From contig NZ_JBBPCL010000001.1 in the NCBI RefSeq assembly GCF_038039215.1, positions 1,488,001 through 1,552,000 on the forward strand: 64,000 nt of DNA, in the 5' to 3' direction. A model generated the notes under the pieces. It was not told where the DNA came from. It saw nothing but the letters and a program-made list of their open reading frames with translations, and did no database searches. Every line of letters begins with the position of its first letter. Within the stretch, counting starts at the first letter, position 1. Positions 49,729 to 61,461 of this stretch are shown here, in pieces. The translations under genes and the position numbers were made by a program. Source of the DNA: Pseudonocardia sp. T1-2H (GTDB taxonomy: Bacteria > Actinomycetota > Actinomycetes > Mycobacteriales > Pseudonocardiaceae).

Positions 49729-50349
49729 ATGGATCTCGGGAACCACACGAACGACGCGCGCCCGGCCGTCACCGGTCGGCGGCCGCCGAGGGGCGCGGGG
49801 GAGGGTGGACGGCCGGGGCCGCGAGCGGCGCGCCGGCGCGCGGAGAGCGCGGGCCCGACGGCGGTCCGAGGTGCCCGGCGCGGACGTGGGGACGCGACGG
49901 TGCCGATCGCCCCGCGGCGGACCGGCGCCGGCCGAAACGCGGCCTGCGGACGGCCCGCCGGTGGTCGTCCGGTCGGTGGAGCGCAGGGGCGCCAGGCCGA
50001 GGACCTCCATCCGGGAGCCGGCGCGCGGGAGGGGTTAGTCCGCCGTGCCGTCCCGCGGGCGCGGCTCGCCCTCGGCGTACCCCGTGAGGTCCTCGCCCTC
50101 CGCGCTCCGCATCGGGGCGGTGGGCGCCCCGCCGGTGTCGATCGGGGCTTTGGGGGTTCGCTGCGGGTCTCCTCGCGGCGGCCGGACCGGATGTGTGTCG
50201 CCCGCCGTCCGCGACGACTTCCGGTCGGGTTCGTCCCGCGGCCCGTCCTCGGTCGGCCGGACCGCTTCCTGGCCGGCCTGGCCGTCGTGACGGCCAGCGC
50301 CACGGCCGTGGTGCTGCTCGGGCTGCTCGCCGATCTCGCTGCGTCGTGA
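49729..50349 (+). CDS. truncated paralogue of the LysM membrane protein
   Basis: A 206-codon frame from ATG. Its last part, '[28 protein letters not shown]', is clearly similar to the membrane helix of the LysM protein upstream ('[24 protein letters not shown]'), and the basic N-terminal half is similar in style. It stops right after the helix, so the LysM domain is absent. The middle (about residues 75-150) has weaker codon bias and may contain a frame error. Probably a duplicate that has lost its extracytoplasmic domain; it could still be a membrane protein with a new role or a decaying gene. Confidence 0.5.
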   Translation: MDLGNHTNDARPAVTGRRPPRGAGEGGRPGPRAARRRAESAGPTAVRGARRGRGDATVPIAPRRTGAGRNAACGRPAGGRPVGGAQGRQAEDLHPGAGAREGLVRRAVPRARLALGVPREVLALRAPHRGGGRPAGVDRGFGGSLRVSSRRPDRMCVARRPRRLPVGFVPRPVLGRPDRFLAGLAVVTASATAVVLLGLLADLAAS

Positions 50350-50824
50350 CCGTGGGCCGCGGGAGCGCGGGCACCGGGTTGCTGGGCCGGACTGCCGGGG
50401 CCGTCCACCGCTCGCCACGGTCCGTGTCGGTCCGGCACCCGCGTCCGGGGCCACGCCAGGCCGACACGCCCGGTGCGGAGCGCCCCGGAGGGGCGATGCG
50501 TTCCCCGCATCTGCCCGGCGTGTCGCCGACGCGACGAGCGGTCGGCGCGTGCAGATGCGGCCGTCGTCCCCGAGTGTCGCCCTCGCGTCATCCACGTGAC
50601 CTGCAGGGCGTCACTGGGTGTCGCCGAGGCGCCACTGTGAAGCCACCGGGCGGCGTTCGGAGATCGTGTGGAAGCCTTCTTCCCACGATCGGGCGAGAGT
50701 CGGGGACATCCGGGGTCAGCGATGGCCAGGCCCCACATGTTGTGGTTACATCTGTGTTGTTCGCCTACAGGTTGGGTTTCGCCCAGCCGATTCGGTTCGG
50801 CGAGGTCTTCGGGGGAGGTTGCTC
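50350..50824. promoter_or_regulatory. long upstream region of nrdR
   Basis: 475 bases with no convincing reading frame on either strand. The last 100 bases are noticeably richer in A and T than the rest and carry NrdR-box-like sequences and probably the nrdR promoter. I saw no B12 riboswitch box here or in the 119 bases between nrdR and nrdJ. Confidence 0.4.
50733..50745. promoter_or_regulatory. candidate NrdR box
   Basis: CCACA-TGT-TGTGG, an inverted repeat resembling NrdR boxes (ACA-rich left, TGT-rich right). A second, weaker ACATCTGTGTTG follows at 50749-50760. Both lie within 95 bases of the nrdR start, fitting the paired boxes of streptomycete nrdRJ promoters. The TTGTGG within it could be the -35, so binding would block the promoter. 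Confidence 0.55.
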
Positions 50825-51361
50825 GTGCGGTGTCCGTTCTGTCGTCACTCGGACTGCCGGGTCATCGACTCCCGTGAGGTCGAGGACGGCCAGGCCACCC
50901 GTCGCCGCCGCTCGTGCGCGGCGTGCGGCAAGCGGTTCACCACGGTCGAGGAGGCCGTGCTCGCCGTCGTCAAGCGCAGCGGCGTCACCGAACCGTTCAG
51001 CCGGGACAAGGTCGTCAGCGGCGTACGACGCGCCTGTCAGGGGAGGCCGGTCCACGAGGATGCGCTGCAGCAGCTGGCGCACCGCGTGGAGGAGGCCGTC
51101 CGGGCGGGCGGCACGGCCGAGCTGCCCAGCCATGAGGTCGGGCTGGCGATCCTCGGACCGTTGAAGGAGCTCGACGAGGTGGCGTACCTGCGCTTCGCGA
51201 GCGTCTACCGTTCGTTCTCCTCCATCGAGGACTTCGAGAAGGAGATCGCCGATCTGCGCGAGGCGGCTGCCGGGGAAGCAGCCGAACCGCGGGACCGGGA
51301 GGCGCGTGATCCCGTCGCGCGGCGCACCGGCGCCGGGCGTGGCGAGGCCACGCGCGAATAG
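50825..51361 (+). CDS. nrdR: transcriptional repressor NrdR
   Basis: A 178-residue ATP/dATP-sensing repressor of ribonucleotide reductase genes. The zinc ribbon is '[16 protein letters not shown]'... '[10 protein letters not shown]' (Cys pairs at about 3/6 and 31/34). The ATP-cone follows ('[29 protein letters not shown]'). The C-terminal 30 residues are charged and longer than in enterics. GTG start gives the canonical 'MRCPFC' opening. Just upstream of its likely target, nrdJ. Confidence 0.96.
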   Translation: MRCPFCRHSDCRVIDSREVEDGQATRRRRSCAACGKRFTTVEEAVLAVVKRSGVTEPFSRDKVVSGVRRACQGRPVHEDALQQLAHRVEEAVRAGGTAELPSHEVGLAILGPLKELDEVAYLRFASVYRSFSSIEDFEKEIADLREAAAGEAAEPRDREARDPVARRTGAGRGEATRE

Positions 51362-51480
51362 GGGCGAGATCGAGGGGCCGACAGCGGTGCCGACTCCCGA
51401 GCAGACCCGGTCCGAGACCGTCCCGTCACCCCAGTGGGTGGGACGGCGAAAGAACACGTTCGGATTGTGAGAGGGAGAGC

Positions 51481-54372
<2,892 letters not shown>

Positions 54373-54390
54373 CCCCTCCGTACGCCCCGA

Positions 54391-54420
54391 CGGGCCCGGC
54401 ACCTCACGGTGCCGGGCCCG
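54391..54420. terminator. nrdJ terminator
   Basis: Perfect 13-bp stem (54391-54403 with 54408-54420) around a TCAC loop, 18 bases after the nrdJ stop. No U-tract. Confidence 0.85.
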
Positions 54421-54444
54421 TCGGCCGTTTCCGGCGCGAGGCTT

Positions 54445-54501
54445 CCGGCGCTCGAGTGGCTCAAGCAGCGCAGGATGACGCTTGAGCCACTCGAGCGCCG
54501 G
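54445..54501. repeat. 22-bp perfect palindrome after nrdJ
   Basis: Arms 54445-54466 and 54480-54501 are perfectly complementary over 22 bp, around a 13-base loop. A second, larger stem 25 bases after the nrdJ terminator. It could serve as terminator for the leftward hydrolase gene or be an inserted palindromic element. Confidence 0.65.
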
Positions 54502-54607
54502 GGACAGGTCGTGGGGGTCCCGCCGGCCGACGCCGTCGCGCAGACCGCCGGGACGGTCGCGCTCGCCGTGGTCGCTGCGCTCCTGCTGCTCCGCACGACG
54601 GGCCGGG

Positions 54608-55606
54608 TCAGGTCGCGGACCGCTCCTCCGCCGGGCTGACCGGCCTCGTCGCCCCGCCCGTCGCCCGCAGCAGCTGCCGCCACTGCTCGGGACTCCACCG
54701 CGCCGGCTCGGTGGAGCCCAGAAAGTCCTCGAGCAGCCCGACGAACCGCGCGGGGTCGGTGTGGAAGGGGAAGTGCCCGGCCTCGGGGAAGATCTCCAGC
54801 CGGCTGCCGGGCATCGCCTCGTGCGCCCGGTACGCGTGCGCGACGGGCACGATCGCGTCCCGCCTGCCCCACACGAGCAGCGTCGGCATCCCGCGCGTCA
54901 GGTAGCAGCGGTCGAGCATCGTCACCACCTGGCCGCGCCAGTCCACGACCGCCCGCAGCGTCCGGATGAAGACCGCCCGGGCCGTCGCGTCAGGGAGCGC
55001 GTCGACGATCCGGAGCATGTCCGGCGCGTCGAGGCCCAGGGCCGTCCCCAGCACCTTCAGCATCTCGACGGCCGCACCCACCTGCCAGCGCATGCCCGGC
55101 AGGCGCAGCGCGTTCAGGGCGAGCGCGGCGCCGGGCATCGACATCAGCCGCAGCCCCGGGTTCACGTCCGGCCCCGCACCCCCGCTGCCGATCAGGACGA
55201 GCCGCTCGGTGCGCTCCGGGAACTGGTAGGCGAACTGCATGGCGACGCCACCGCCGAAGGAGTGCCCGACGAGCGTCGCGCGCGGCACCCCGAGCACGCC
55301 GAGCAGATCCCGCACTCCGTTCGCGTAGGCGGCGACCGAGTAGTCCGCGCGCGGCTTGTCCGAACGGCCGTGGCCCAGCAGGTCCGGTGCGATCACCAGG
55401 TGCCGGCGGGCGAGCGCCGGGAGCACGCTCTCCCAGGTCGTCGAGCTGTCCCCGATGCCGTGGATCAGCACGATCGGCGCTCCGGACCCGGCCACCCGGA
55501 ACGCCCGCCGGTACCCGTGGACGGTGCGGTAGCGCAGGTCCGCGTCGCGTTGCGGGACCGCGCCGAGCCGCCCGCCGCCGGTGCGTACGCGCGTGGTGGG
55601 GCCCAT
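54608..55606 (-). CDS. alpha/beta hydrolase (Rv2715-like)
   Basis: A 332-residue hydrolase. 'VLIHGIGDSSTTWESVLPAL' holds the oxyanion loop, 'VGHSFGGGVAMQFA' the nucleophilic Ser, 'GRRDAIVPV' the acid and 'EAGHFPFHTDP' the His. No signal peptide. The family member Rv2715 lies in the same neighbourhood in M. tuberculosis. Substrate unknown; it resembles C-C bond or ester hydrolases. ATG start. Confidence 0.88.
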   Translation of the reverse strand: MGPTTRVRTGGGRLGAVPQRDADLRYRTVHGYRRAFRVAGSGAPIVLIHGIGDSSTTWESVLPALARRHLVIAPDLLGHGRSDKPRADYSVAAYANGVRDLLGVLGVPRATLVGHSFGGGVAMQFAYQFPERTERLVLIGSGGAGPDVNPGLRLMSMPGAALALNALRLPGMRWQVGAAVEMLKVLGTALGLDAPDMLRIVDALPDATARAVFIRTLRAVVDWRGQVVTMLDRCYLTRGMPTLLVWGRRDAIVPVAHAYRAHEAMPGSRLEIFPEAGHFPFHTDPARFVGLLEDFLGSTEPARWSPEQWRQLLRATGGATRPVSPAEERSAT

Positions 55607-55691
55607 GGCGTCTCCCTCCGCACGGTCTCCTCGCCCCCGCGACGGTAGGCCGGTCGGATTACCGCGGTGTTGCCCGCGCAGAATCTGCGCC

Positions 55692-56183
55692 GTGATCGAT
55701 CGTTTCCGGCTCGTGCCCGCCGCCTACGTGGTCCTGCGCCGCGGTCCCGAGGACGGCGGGGAGGTCCTGCTCCAGCTCCGGCGGAACACCGGCTACCGCG
55801 ACGGCTGGTGGGCGACCGCCGCCGCGGGGCACGTCGAGGCGCGGGAGACCGTCGTGGAGGCGGCGTGCCGGGAGGCGGCGGAGGAGCTGGGCGTCACCGT
55901 CGATCCGACCGATCTCGTCCCGCTGACGGCGATGCACCGGACCCATCGCAACGACGACCCGATCGACGAGCGGGTGGACTTCTTCTTCACCTGCCGCCGC
56001 TGGACGGGCGATCCGGTCCTGCAGGAGGCGGCGAAGGCCGCGGACCTCGCCTGGTTCCCCGTCGACGCGCTGCCGGAACGGACCGTCCCGCACGAGCGGT
56101 TCGTGTTCGAGAGCCTGCCGGCGGGCGGCCCGCCGGCGATCACGACCTTCGGGTTCTCACCCCCGGATCGATCAGCCGAGTGA
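55692..56183 (+). CDS. Nudix hydrolase
   Basis: A 163-residue pyrophosphohydrolase. The Nudix box GX5EX7REXXEEXGX is present as 'GHVEARETVVEAACREAAEELGV' split across residues about 42-64. 'RRNTGYRDGWWATAA' precedes it. The substrate may be an oxidised or non-canonical nucleotide, or another nucleoside diphosphate. GTG start. Its end overlaps the convergent transglutaminase-like gene by 12 bases. Confidence 0.9.
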   Translation: MIDRFRLVPAAYVVLRRGPEDGGEVLLQLRRNTGYRDGWWATAAAGHVEARETVVEAACREAAEELGVTVDPTDLVPLTAMHRTHRNDDPIDERVDFFFTCRRWTGDPVLQEAAKAADLAWFPVDALPERTVPHERFVFESLPAGGPPAITTFGFSPPDRSAE

Positions 56184-56978
56184 GAGGGCCTCCGCCGGGT
56201 CCTCCGCCGGCAGCTCGTCGACCACGGCGGTGATCATCATCGAGTTCAGGTCCACCCCGCCGTGGTGCGTGGTCAGGAACGCCGTGTCCGAGGCGTCGCG
56301 GCCCGTCGAGATCCGGAGCATCGAGCGCCGGGGGGCCAGGCCCGTCGCGTCGACGACCCGCCACTCGGACCCCGTCCACGCCTCGACGACCGCGTGGAAG
56401 TCCATCGGGCTCAGCCCCGGGGCGTACACCGCGACCAGGCGAGCCGGCACGTCCCGCGCGCGCAGCAGCGAGACGACCAGGTGCGCGTAGTCCCGGCACA
56501 CCCCCTCGCCGAGCAGCAGGGTGTCGACGGCGTCGTCCGTCGGCTTGCTGGACCCGGCAATGTAGAGCAGCCGGCCGTTGACCCAGTCGCGGACGGCGTC
56601 GATCAGCTTCCCGGTGTCCTCGATGTCCCCGAACTCGTGGGCCGCCGTGGACAACAGCTTGTCCGACGGGCAGTAGCGGCTCGGCCGCATCTGCACGATC
56701 CGGTCGTGCTCCTCCGACCCGGGCGGCGCCGGGACCGGGTACGTGCCCTCCACCGACGCCGCGTACTCGACGACCAGGGCCCCCGGGGCACACTCCTCGA
56801 TCATGTGCACGCGCCCGCCGTAGCCGCCGTCGATCTCGCGCGGGGTGGGCAGCGGGGAGCCGTCCAGGGTCACCACGAGTTCCTCTGCGGTCGTCGGACC
56901 CGCGACGGCGATCTGCAGGGACAGCAGTGCCGGTTCGGTGACGGTCAACTCGAGCCGGGCCCTCACGTCACGTCGCAT
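56172..56978 (-). CDS. transglutaminase-like domain protein
   Basis: A 268-residue protein. The N-terminal 120 residues are beta-rich as in bacterial transglutaminase N domains; the catalytic core follows with Cys in 'GEGVCRDYAHL', His in 'DFHAVVEAW' and Asp in 'VVDATG'. It may act as a peptidase or amidase rather than a crosslinker. No signal peptide. ATG start. Divergent from pirin with 76 bases between starts. Confidence 0.88.
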   Translation of the reverse strand: MRRDVRARLELTVTEPALLSLQIAVAGPTTAEELVVTLDGSPLPTPREIDGGYGGRVHMIEECAPGALVVEYAASVEGTYPVPAPPGSEEHDRIVQMRPSRYCPSDKLLSTAAHEFGDIEDTGKLIDAVRDWVNGRLLYIAGSSKPTDDAVDTLLLGEGVCRDYAHLVVSLLRARDVPARLVAVYAPGLSPMDFHAVVEAWTGSEWRVVDATGLAPRRSMLRISTGRDASDTAFLTTHHGGVDLNSMMITAVVDELPAEDPAEALSLG

Positions 56979-57054
56979 CGCAGGATCGTCGCAGCAACGG
57001 ATGACACCCGTGTGTCGCGGCTACTGTGGAACCTCGCGGGATGGGGGGATCTCG

Positions 57055-58058
57055 ATGAGCAACGTGACGGCCGACCCGTCGGTCACCGTCTGTTCGGCGC
57101 ACGCGTCGGCGGCTCCGGCGCACGACCTGCTGCGCTCGAAGACCGTGCGGCTGGGGGAGAGCACACAGGTGCGACGCCTGCTGCCGAGCCTGGACCGGCG
57201 GATGGTCGGCGCGTGGTGCTTCGTGGACCACTACGGCCCGGACGAGGTCGCCGGCGAGCCCGGCATGCAGGTCGCCCCGCACCCGCACATCGGCCTGCAG
57301 ACGGTGAGCTGGCTGCTCGACGGCGAGGTGCACCACCGGGACTCCCTCGGCAGCGACGTCGTGATCCGGCCCGGCGAGCTCGGCCTGATGACGGCGGGGA
57401 GGGGCATCGCGCACTCCGAGCAGTCCCCGGACCCGCACGCCCCGCTCCTGCACGGCGCCCAGCTGTGGGTCGCGCTGGCGGACGAGGACCGCGCGAGCCC
57501 GCCCCGCTTCGAGCACCACGCGGACCTGCCGGTCCTGCGGAGCCCGGGCATGCGCGCGACCGTCCTGCTGGGCGAGGTCGACGGCGCCCGCTCCGCCGGC
57601 CGGGTGCACACCCCGCTCGTCGGCGTCGACGTCGAGCTGGCCGCGGGCGCGGACGTCCGGCTGCCGCTCGAACCGGACTTCGAACACGCCGTTCTGACGG
57701 TCTCCGGCAGCCCCGAGATCGGCGATGAGCCGGTGGACGGCCCGGCGCCCGGCCTGGACGTCGGCGTCCTGCTGTACCTGGGCTGCGGACGGCGCGAGCT
57801 GCGTCTGCGGACGGAGGCGGACAGCCGTTTCCTGCTGCTCGGCGGCGTGCCGTTCGCCGAGGAGCTGGTGATGTGGTGGAACTTCGTCGGCCGGACCGGC
57901 GACGAGATCGCGCAGGCCCGCGCGGCCTGGCAGGCCGAGATCGCGGGCGCGCGGGGGCCGTTCGGGACGGTGCGGGGATACGAGGGCGATCCGCTCGCCG
58001 CGCCGGAGCTCCGCCCATGCCGTTGCGTCCGCGGGGCCGTGCGGTCCGGAGGACGTAG
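57055..58058 (+). CDS. pirin family protein (C-terminal frameshift)
   Basis: A bicupin of about 335 residues; pirins bind iron and some act as quercetinases or regulators. Metal site residues 'PHPHIGLQTVSWLLDGEVHHRDSLGS' in two halves and 'GRGIAHSEQ' are in the N-terminal cupin. The C-terminal cupin ends 'GDPLAAPELRP'. The raw frame then runs on to 58341 and overlaps the leftward HTH gene with unrelated residues. One inserted C near 58009-58016 gives 'PELPPMPLRPRGRAVRRT' and a TAG at 58058, as in other pirins. I use 58058 as the end. Confidence 0.82.
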
Positions 58059-58071
58059 CGGGCCCGGCGGA

Positions 58072-58284
58072 TCAGCCGGCCTCGTACCGCGCGGCCCGGA
58101 TCAGGTCCTCGACCGCGCCCCGCTGCACCCGGAACGAGCGACCGAACCGGACCGCGGGCAGCTCCCCGCTGTGCAGCAGCCGGTAGACCGTCATCTTCGA
58201 GACGCGCATCCGTTCGGCGACCTCGGCCACGGTGAGGAACGGTGCCCCGATCACGTCCTGCTTGCCCGGCACCTGTTCTGCCAT
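58072..58284 (-). CDS. excisionase/MerR-like small HTH DNA-binding protein
   Basis: A 70-residue single-domain regulator: 'FLTVAEVAERMRVSKMTVYRLLHSGELPAVRFGRSFRV' in two parts is the helix-turn-helix of the excisionase/BldC-like family. Proteins of this type are common chromosomal regulators in actinobacteria, not phage markers. I use the ATG at 58284; an upstream in-frame ATG at 58361 would add 26 residues. Target unknown. Confidence 0.82.
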   Translation of the reverse strand: MAEQVPGKQDVIGAPFLTVAEVAERMRVSKMTVYRLLHSGELPAVRFGRSFRVQRGAVEDLIRAARYEAG

Positions 58285-58505
58285 GCCCTCGAGACCTCCG
58301 TCGTCGTGCCGCCACACCTGCGACGTGTGGGGTTCGTGTGACCGGAGAGTAGTCGACATTGCCTCACCGACCAGGTGGTCGACGGTCCACGGACGGGTGG
58401 ACCGGCCGCGCCGGGTTCGGGGTGTGTGACGCAAAGTCGATCGCCGATCGCTCTGAGTTCCGAGAACCGCGTCGTACGATCACCTCGAACGAGGAGGTTC
58501 CCCCG

Positions 58506-59192
58506 ATGACCGCACAACCGACCACCGACGACCCGGTCCTCCCGGAGCACCTGGCTCCCACGGAGTTCGTGGACTCGGACTCGCCGCAGGTGCGCGCGTA
58601 CGTCGCGCGCGTGGTCGGGGACGAGCCGGACCCGGTCCGGCGGGCGGTGCTGCTGTTCGAGGCCGTCCGGGACGGGATCTGGTACGACCCGCACCACATC
58701 GCGTCCGCGCGCGCGGCCTACCGGGCGAGCGCCGTCGCGGAGGCGCCGTCGAACTGGTGCGTGCCCAAGGCCGTCCTGCTCACCGCGGCCGCGCGGGCCG
58801 CCGGCATCCCGGCGCGTCTCGGCTTTGCGGACGTCCGCAACCACCTCACGTCGTCCCGGCTCCAGGAGAAGATGGGCGGCGCAGACCTCTTCGTCTACCA
58901 CGGCTACACGGACCTCTACCTGAACGGGCGCTGGGTGAAGGCCACGCCCGCGTTCAACGCCGAGCTCTGCGCCCGCTTCGGTGTCGCGCCGATCCCGTTC
59001 GACGGCGACGCGGACGCGCTGATGCACGAGTTCACCGGGGACGGCAGCCGGCACATGGAGTACGTCCGCTACCGCGGCGTGTACACCGATCTCCCGCTCG
59101 ACGCGATCCTCCGCGAGTTCGCGCAGGTCTACGGCTCGGCCATGGTCGGTCACGACGCCGGCCCGGCGGAGGTGGACGAGTTCGTCCGGTGA
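58506..59192 (+). CDS. transglutaminase-like cysteine protein, second
   Basis: A 228-residue protein with 'SNWCVPKAVLLTAAARAAGIPARLGFADVRN' in two parts (likely catalytic Cys) and 'YHGYTDLYLNGRWVKATPAFN' (His and acid). It is a shorter, different branch from the transglutaminase-like protein at 56172. ATG start after GAGGAGG. Cotranscribed with nothing obvious; the MBL-fold gene follows after 37 bases. Confidence 0.85.
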   Translation: MTAQPTTDDPVLPEHLAPTEFVDSDSPQVRAYVARVVGDEPDPVRRAVLLFEAVRDGIWYDPHHIASARAAYRASAVAEAPSNWCVPKAVLLTAAARAAGIPARLGFADVRNHLTSSRLQEKMGGADLFVYHGYTDLYLNGRWVKATPAFNAELCARFGVAPIPFDGDADALMHEFTGDGSRHMEYVRYRGVYTDLPLDAILREFAQVYGSAMVGHDAGPAEVDEFVR

Positions 59193-59229
59193 GGAGCCGA
59201 GTGAACGACCGTTCGCCTAGGGTGCCGAC

Positions 59230-60288
59230 GTGACCCGCCCCGAACTCCACGACGACCCCGGTGCCGCCGGGGACTGGACCGCGCCCGGCGTCTACCGCAG
59301 CGCCCCGGACGTCTACCGGATCCCGCTTCCGCTGCCCAACGACGGCCTGCGCGCCGTCAACGTCTACGCGATCGCGGACGACGCGGGCTGGACGCTGGTC
59401 GACGCCGGCTGGGCGCTCGCGGAGTCCCGCGAGCTGCTCGCCGGGGCGCTCGACGTGCTCGGGTCCGGCCTCGCCGACGTCCGCCGCTTCCTCGTCACCC
59501 ACTCCCACCGCGACCACTACACGCAAGCCGTGACACTCCGGAAGGAGTTCGGCGCGCAGGTGCTGATCGGCGCGGGGGAGCGGCCCAACATCGACGAGGT
59601 CGTCCGCCCCGGGCACACGGCGTGGGGCGTGCACGGGGCCCGGCTGCACCGCGCCGGTGCGGACGAGCTCGCCACCGAGATGGACGCCGAACCGCGCGGC
59701 GAGCGGGACATGGCCGGCTGGGAGCGCCCGGACGGCTACCTGGCGGACCGCGCCGTCGTCACCGTCGGGCCGCCGGCCGCCCGGCGGCGCCTCGAGGTCG
59801 TCGAGACGCCGGGGCACACCCGCGGGCACGTCGTGTTCGCGGACGAGGCGTCGGACCTGCTCTTCGCCGGGGACCACGTGCTGCCGCGGATCACGCCGTC
59901 GATCGGCTTCGAACCGCGCCCGACCGCGACCCCGCTCGGGGACTTCCTCGTCTCGCTGCAGCTGCTCAAGGACCGGCCGGACGCGGCGCTGCTGCCCGCG
60001 CACGGCCCCGTCGGCCGGCGGGTGCACGAGCGGGTCGACGAGCTGCTGGAGCACCACGCGGACCGGCTCGACGCCACGCTCAAGGCGGCCGAGGAGGGCC
60101 GGAGCACCGCGTTCGAGGTGGCCGGGGCGCTCACCTGGACCCGGCGCGAGCGGACCCTCCCCGAGCTCGACCGCTTCAACATGATGATGGCGGTCCTGGA
60201 GACGCAGGCCCACCTGGACCTGCTGGCGCAGCGCGGGATCCTGACGACGGAGGATCACGGAGTGGTCACGCACTACGCCACGCCGTAG
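59230..60288 (+). CDS. metallo-beta-lactamase-fold hydrolase
   Basis: A 352-residue metallohydrolase. The zinc motif HxHxDH is 'THSHRDHY' near residues 90-97, then 'TPGHTRGHVVF' (third His), 'FAGDHVL' (Asp bridge) and 'PAHGPVG' (last His). A winged-helix-like C-terminal part may contact substrate. It is like the lactonase/LACTB2 group by layout. GTG start. Substrate unknown. Confidence 0.88.
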   Translation: MTRPELHDDPGAAGDWTAPGVYRSAPDVYRIPLPLPNDGLRAVNVYAIADDAGWTLVDAGWALAESRELLAGALDVLGSGLADVRRFLVTHSHRDHYTQAVTLRKEFGAQVLIGAGERPNIDEVVRPGHTAWGVHGARLHRAGADELATEMDAEPRGERDMAGWERPDGYLADRAVVTVGPPAARRRLEVVETPGHTRGHVVFADEASDLLFAGDHVLPRITPSIGFEPRPTATPLGDFLVSLQLLKDRPDAALLPAHGPVGRRVHERVDELLEHHADRLDATLKAAEEGRSTAFEVAGALTWTRRERTLPELDRFNMMMAVLETQAHLDLLAQRGILTTEDHGVVTHYATP

Positions 60289-60332
60289 CAGGCTCGACTA
60301 CGTGAGGTGTTCGGCCGCGTACTCTCCGTCGG

Positions 60333-61208
60333 ATGGTGCAGGTCGGCGGGGGCACGGTCGGAGCGGCGCGGGCGATCCTCGCCGCGCTGATCGCCACCGC
60401 GGCCGCCGGCGGGGTGCTGGCCGGCCTCCGTGACGAGACAGCAGCGGTCCCGACCTGCGTGCAGGCCGGGCCCTACGCGCCGCCCGCCCCCGACAGCGTC
60501 GGCGTGCCGGACGACCTGCCGCTCTGCCGGGTCTCCGCGCTCACGGTCAGCGCGCCCGGCGCCGTCCTGGACGGGCTGGACGTCGCGGGCGGGATCGTCG
60601 TCGAGGCCCGGGACGTCGTGGTGCGCCGCAGCCGGGTCACCGGCGACGGCACCCTGCCCGCCGGAATCCGGACGGTCGACGGCGGCTCTGTGCGGATCGA
60701 GGACACGACCGTCACCGGCGACTTCACCGAGGCCGGGGTGGAGGGTGCGGACTGGACCGCCGAACGCGTCGAGCTCGTCGGCCTCCGCGGCGATCCGGAC
60801 CTCACCGGCGCCCGGCTCGGGCCGGGCGTGACCCTGCGGAACAGCTGGCTGCACGACCTCGCGGGCTCGGGCGACGCCCTCGCGCTCGTCGCCCCGGCCG
60901 GGGACGTGCTGGTGGAGGGCAACCGGATCGAGCGCGGTCCGGGTGGCGGGAGCGCCGTCGTCGTCGAACCCCCGCCCTCCCGGCGCGCGGAGCGGCCCGG
61001 AGCCGTCGTGATCCGGGGCAACGAACTGGGCGGCGGCGACTACACGCTGCGCCTCGGCGGCACCTCGGACAGCCTCTCCGAGCTGCGGATCACCGGAAAC
61101 CGCTTCCGCAGGGACGCGGCCGTCGGACCCCTGCGGGTGCCCGGCGCGGTCGATCTCGCGGACAACCTCTTCGTCGACGGCGGGCTGCTCGGCCGAGGCC
61201 GGGGATGA
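60333..61208 (+). CDS. exported right-handed beta-helix-like protein
   Basis: A 291-residue protein with an N-terminal hydrophobic segment (residues about 10-30) that may be a signal peptide or anchor, then repeated strand patterns ('VVEARDVVVRRSRVTGDG', 'VRIEDTTVTGDF', 'VLVEGNRIERGP', 'LRITGNRFRRD') typical of parallel beta-helix carbohydrate-active folds (NosD/pectate-lyase-like). No catalytic signature seen. Function unknown. Confidence 0.75.
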   Translation: MVQVGGGTVGAARAILAALIATAAAGGVLAGLRDETAAVPTCVQAGPYAPPAPDSVGVPDDLPLCRVSALTVSAPGAVLDGLDVAGGIVVEARDVVVRRSRVTGDGTLPAGIRTVDGGSVRIEDTTVTGDFTEAGVEGADWTAERVELVGLRGDPDLTGARLGPGVTLRNSWLHDLAGSGDALALVAPAGDVLVEGNRIERGPGGGSAVVVEPPPSRRAERPGAVVIRGNELGGGDYTLRLGGTSDSLSELRITGNRFRRDAAVGPLRVPGAVDLADNLFVDGGLLGRGRG

Positions 61209-61461
61209 CCGGGCCCGGGAAGGTCGCCGGCCCCTACCGGAACGACACTCCCGGTGGGGGGCGACACGCCGTGTCCACCGCGCGGTGGTGGCGGCGATCC
61301 GCCGGATCGTGCACAGTGATCACCGCACAGCCGTATCCGCTCCCTGAACGGGTTGGGAGACCCGCACCTACACTCACCACGCACCACTGGCATCACCGAA
61401 GACACCGCAGGACCGAGGACGTTGGGGAAGGCGATCCTCGTCTCGAAAGCGGAGGTCAGCA

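Noticed and set aside
50035..50595. A 186-codon leftward frame opposite the LysM-duplicate and nrdR upstream region
   Set aside because: Composition is Arg/Pro/Gly-rich with no recognisable domain. The opposite strand has a frame supported by similarity to the upstream LysM protein.
47952..50738. A 928-codon leftward frame continuing upstream of lexA
   Set aside because: Only its last 256 codons are LexA. The rest covers the divergent LysM genes and their promoters and is an artefact of high GC.
51362..51480. Cobalamin riboswitch before nrdJ
   Set aside because: The 119-base gap is short and has no recognisable B12 box or the required junctions.
58072..58284. Excisionase-like gene as a mark of a prophage or integrative element
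   Set aside because: No integrase, attachment site or phage gene is nearby. Such small HTH proteins are common chromosomal regulators in actinobacteria.
57055..58341. Pirin extended to 58341
   Set aside because: After residue about 320 the residues are unlike any pirin and overlap the HTH gene on the other strand; a one-base loss explains it better.
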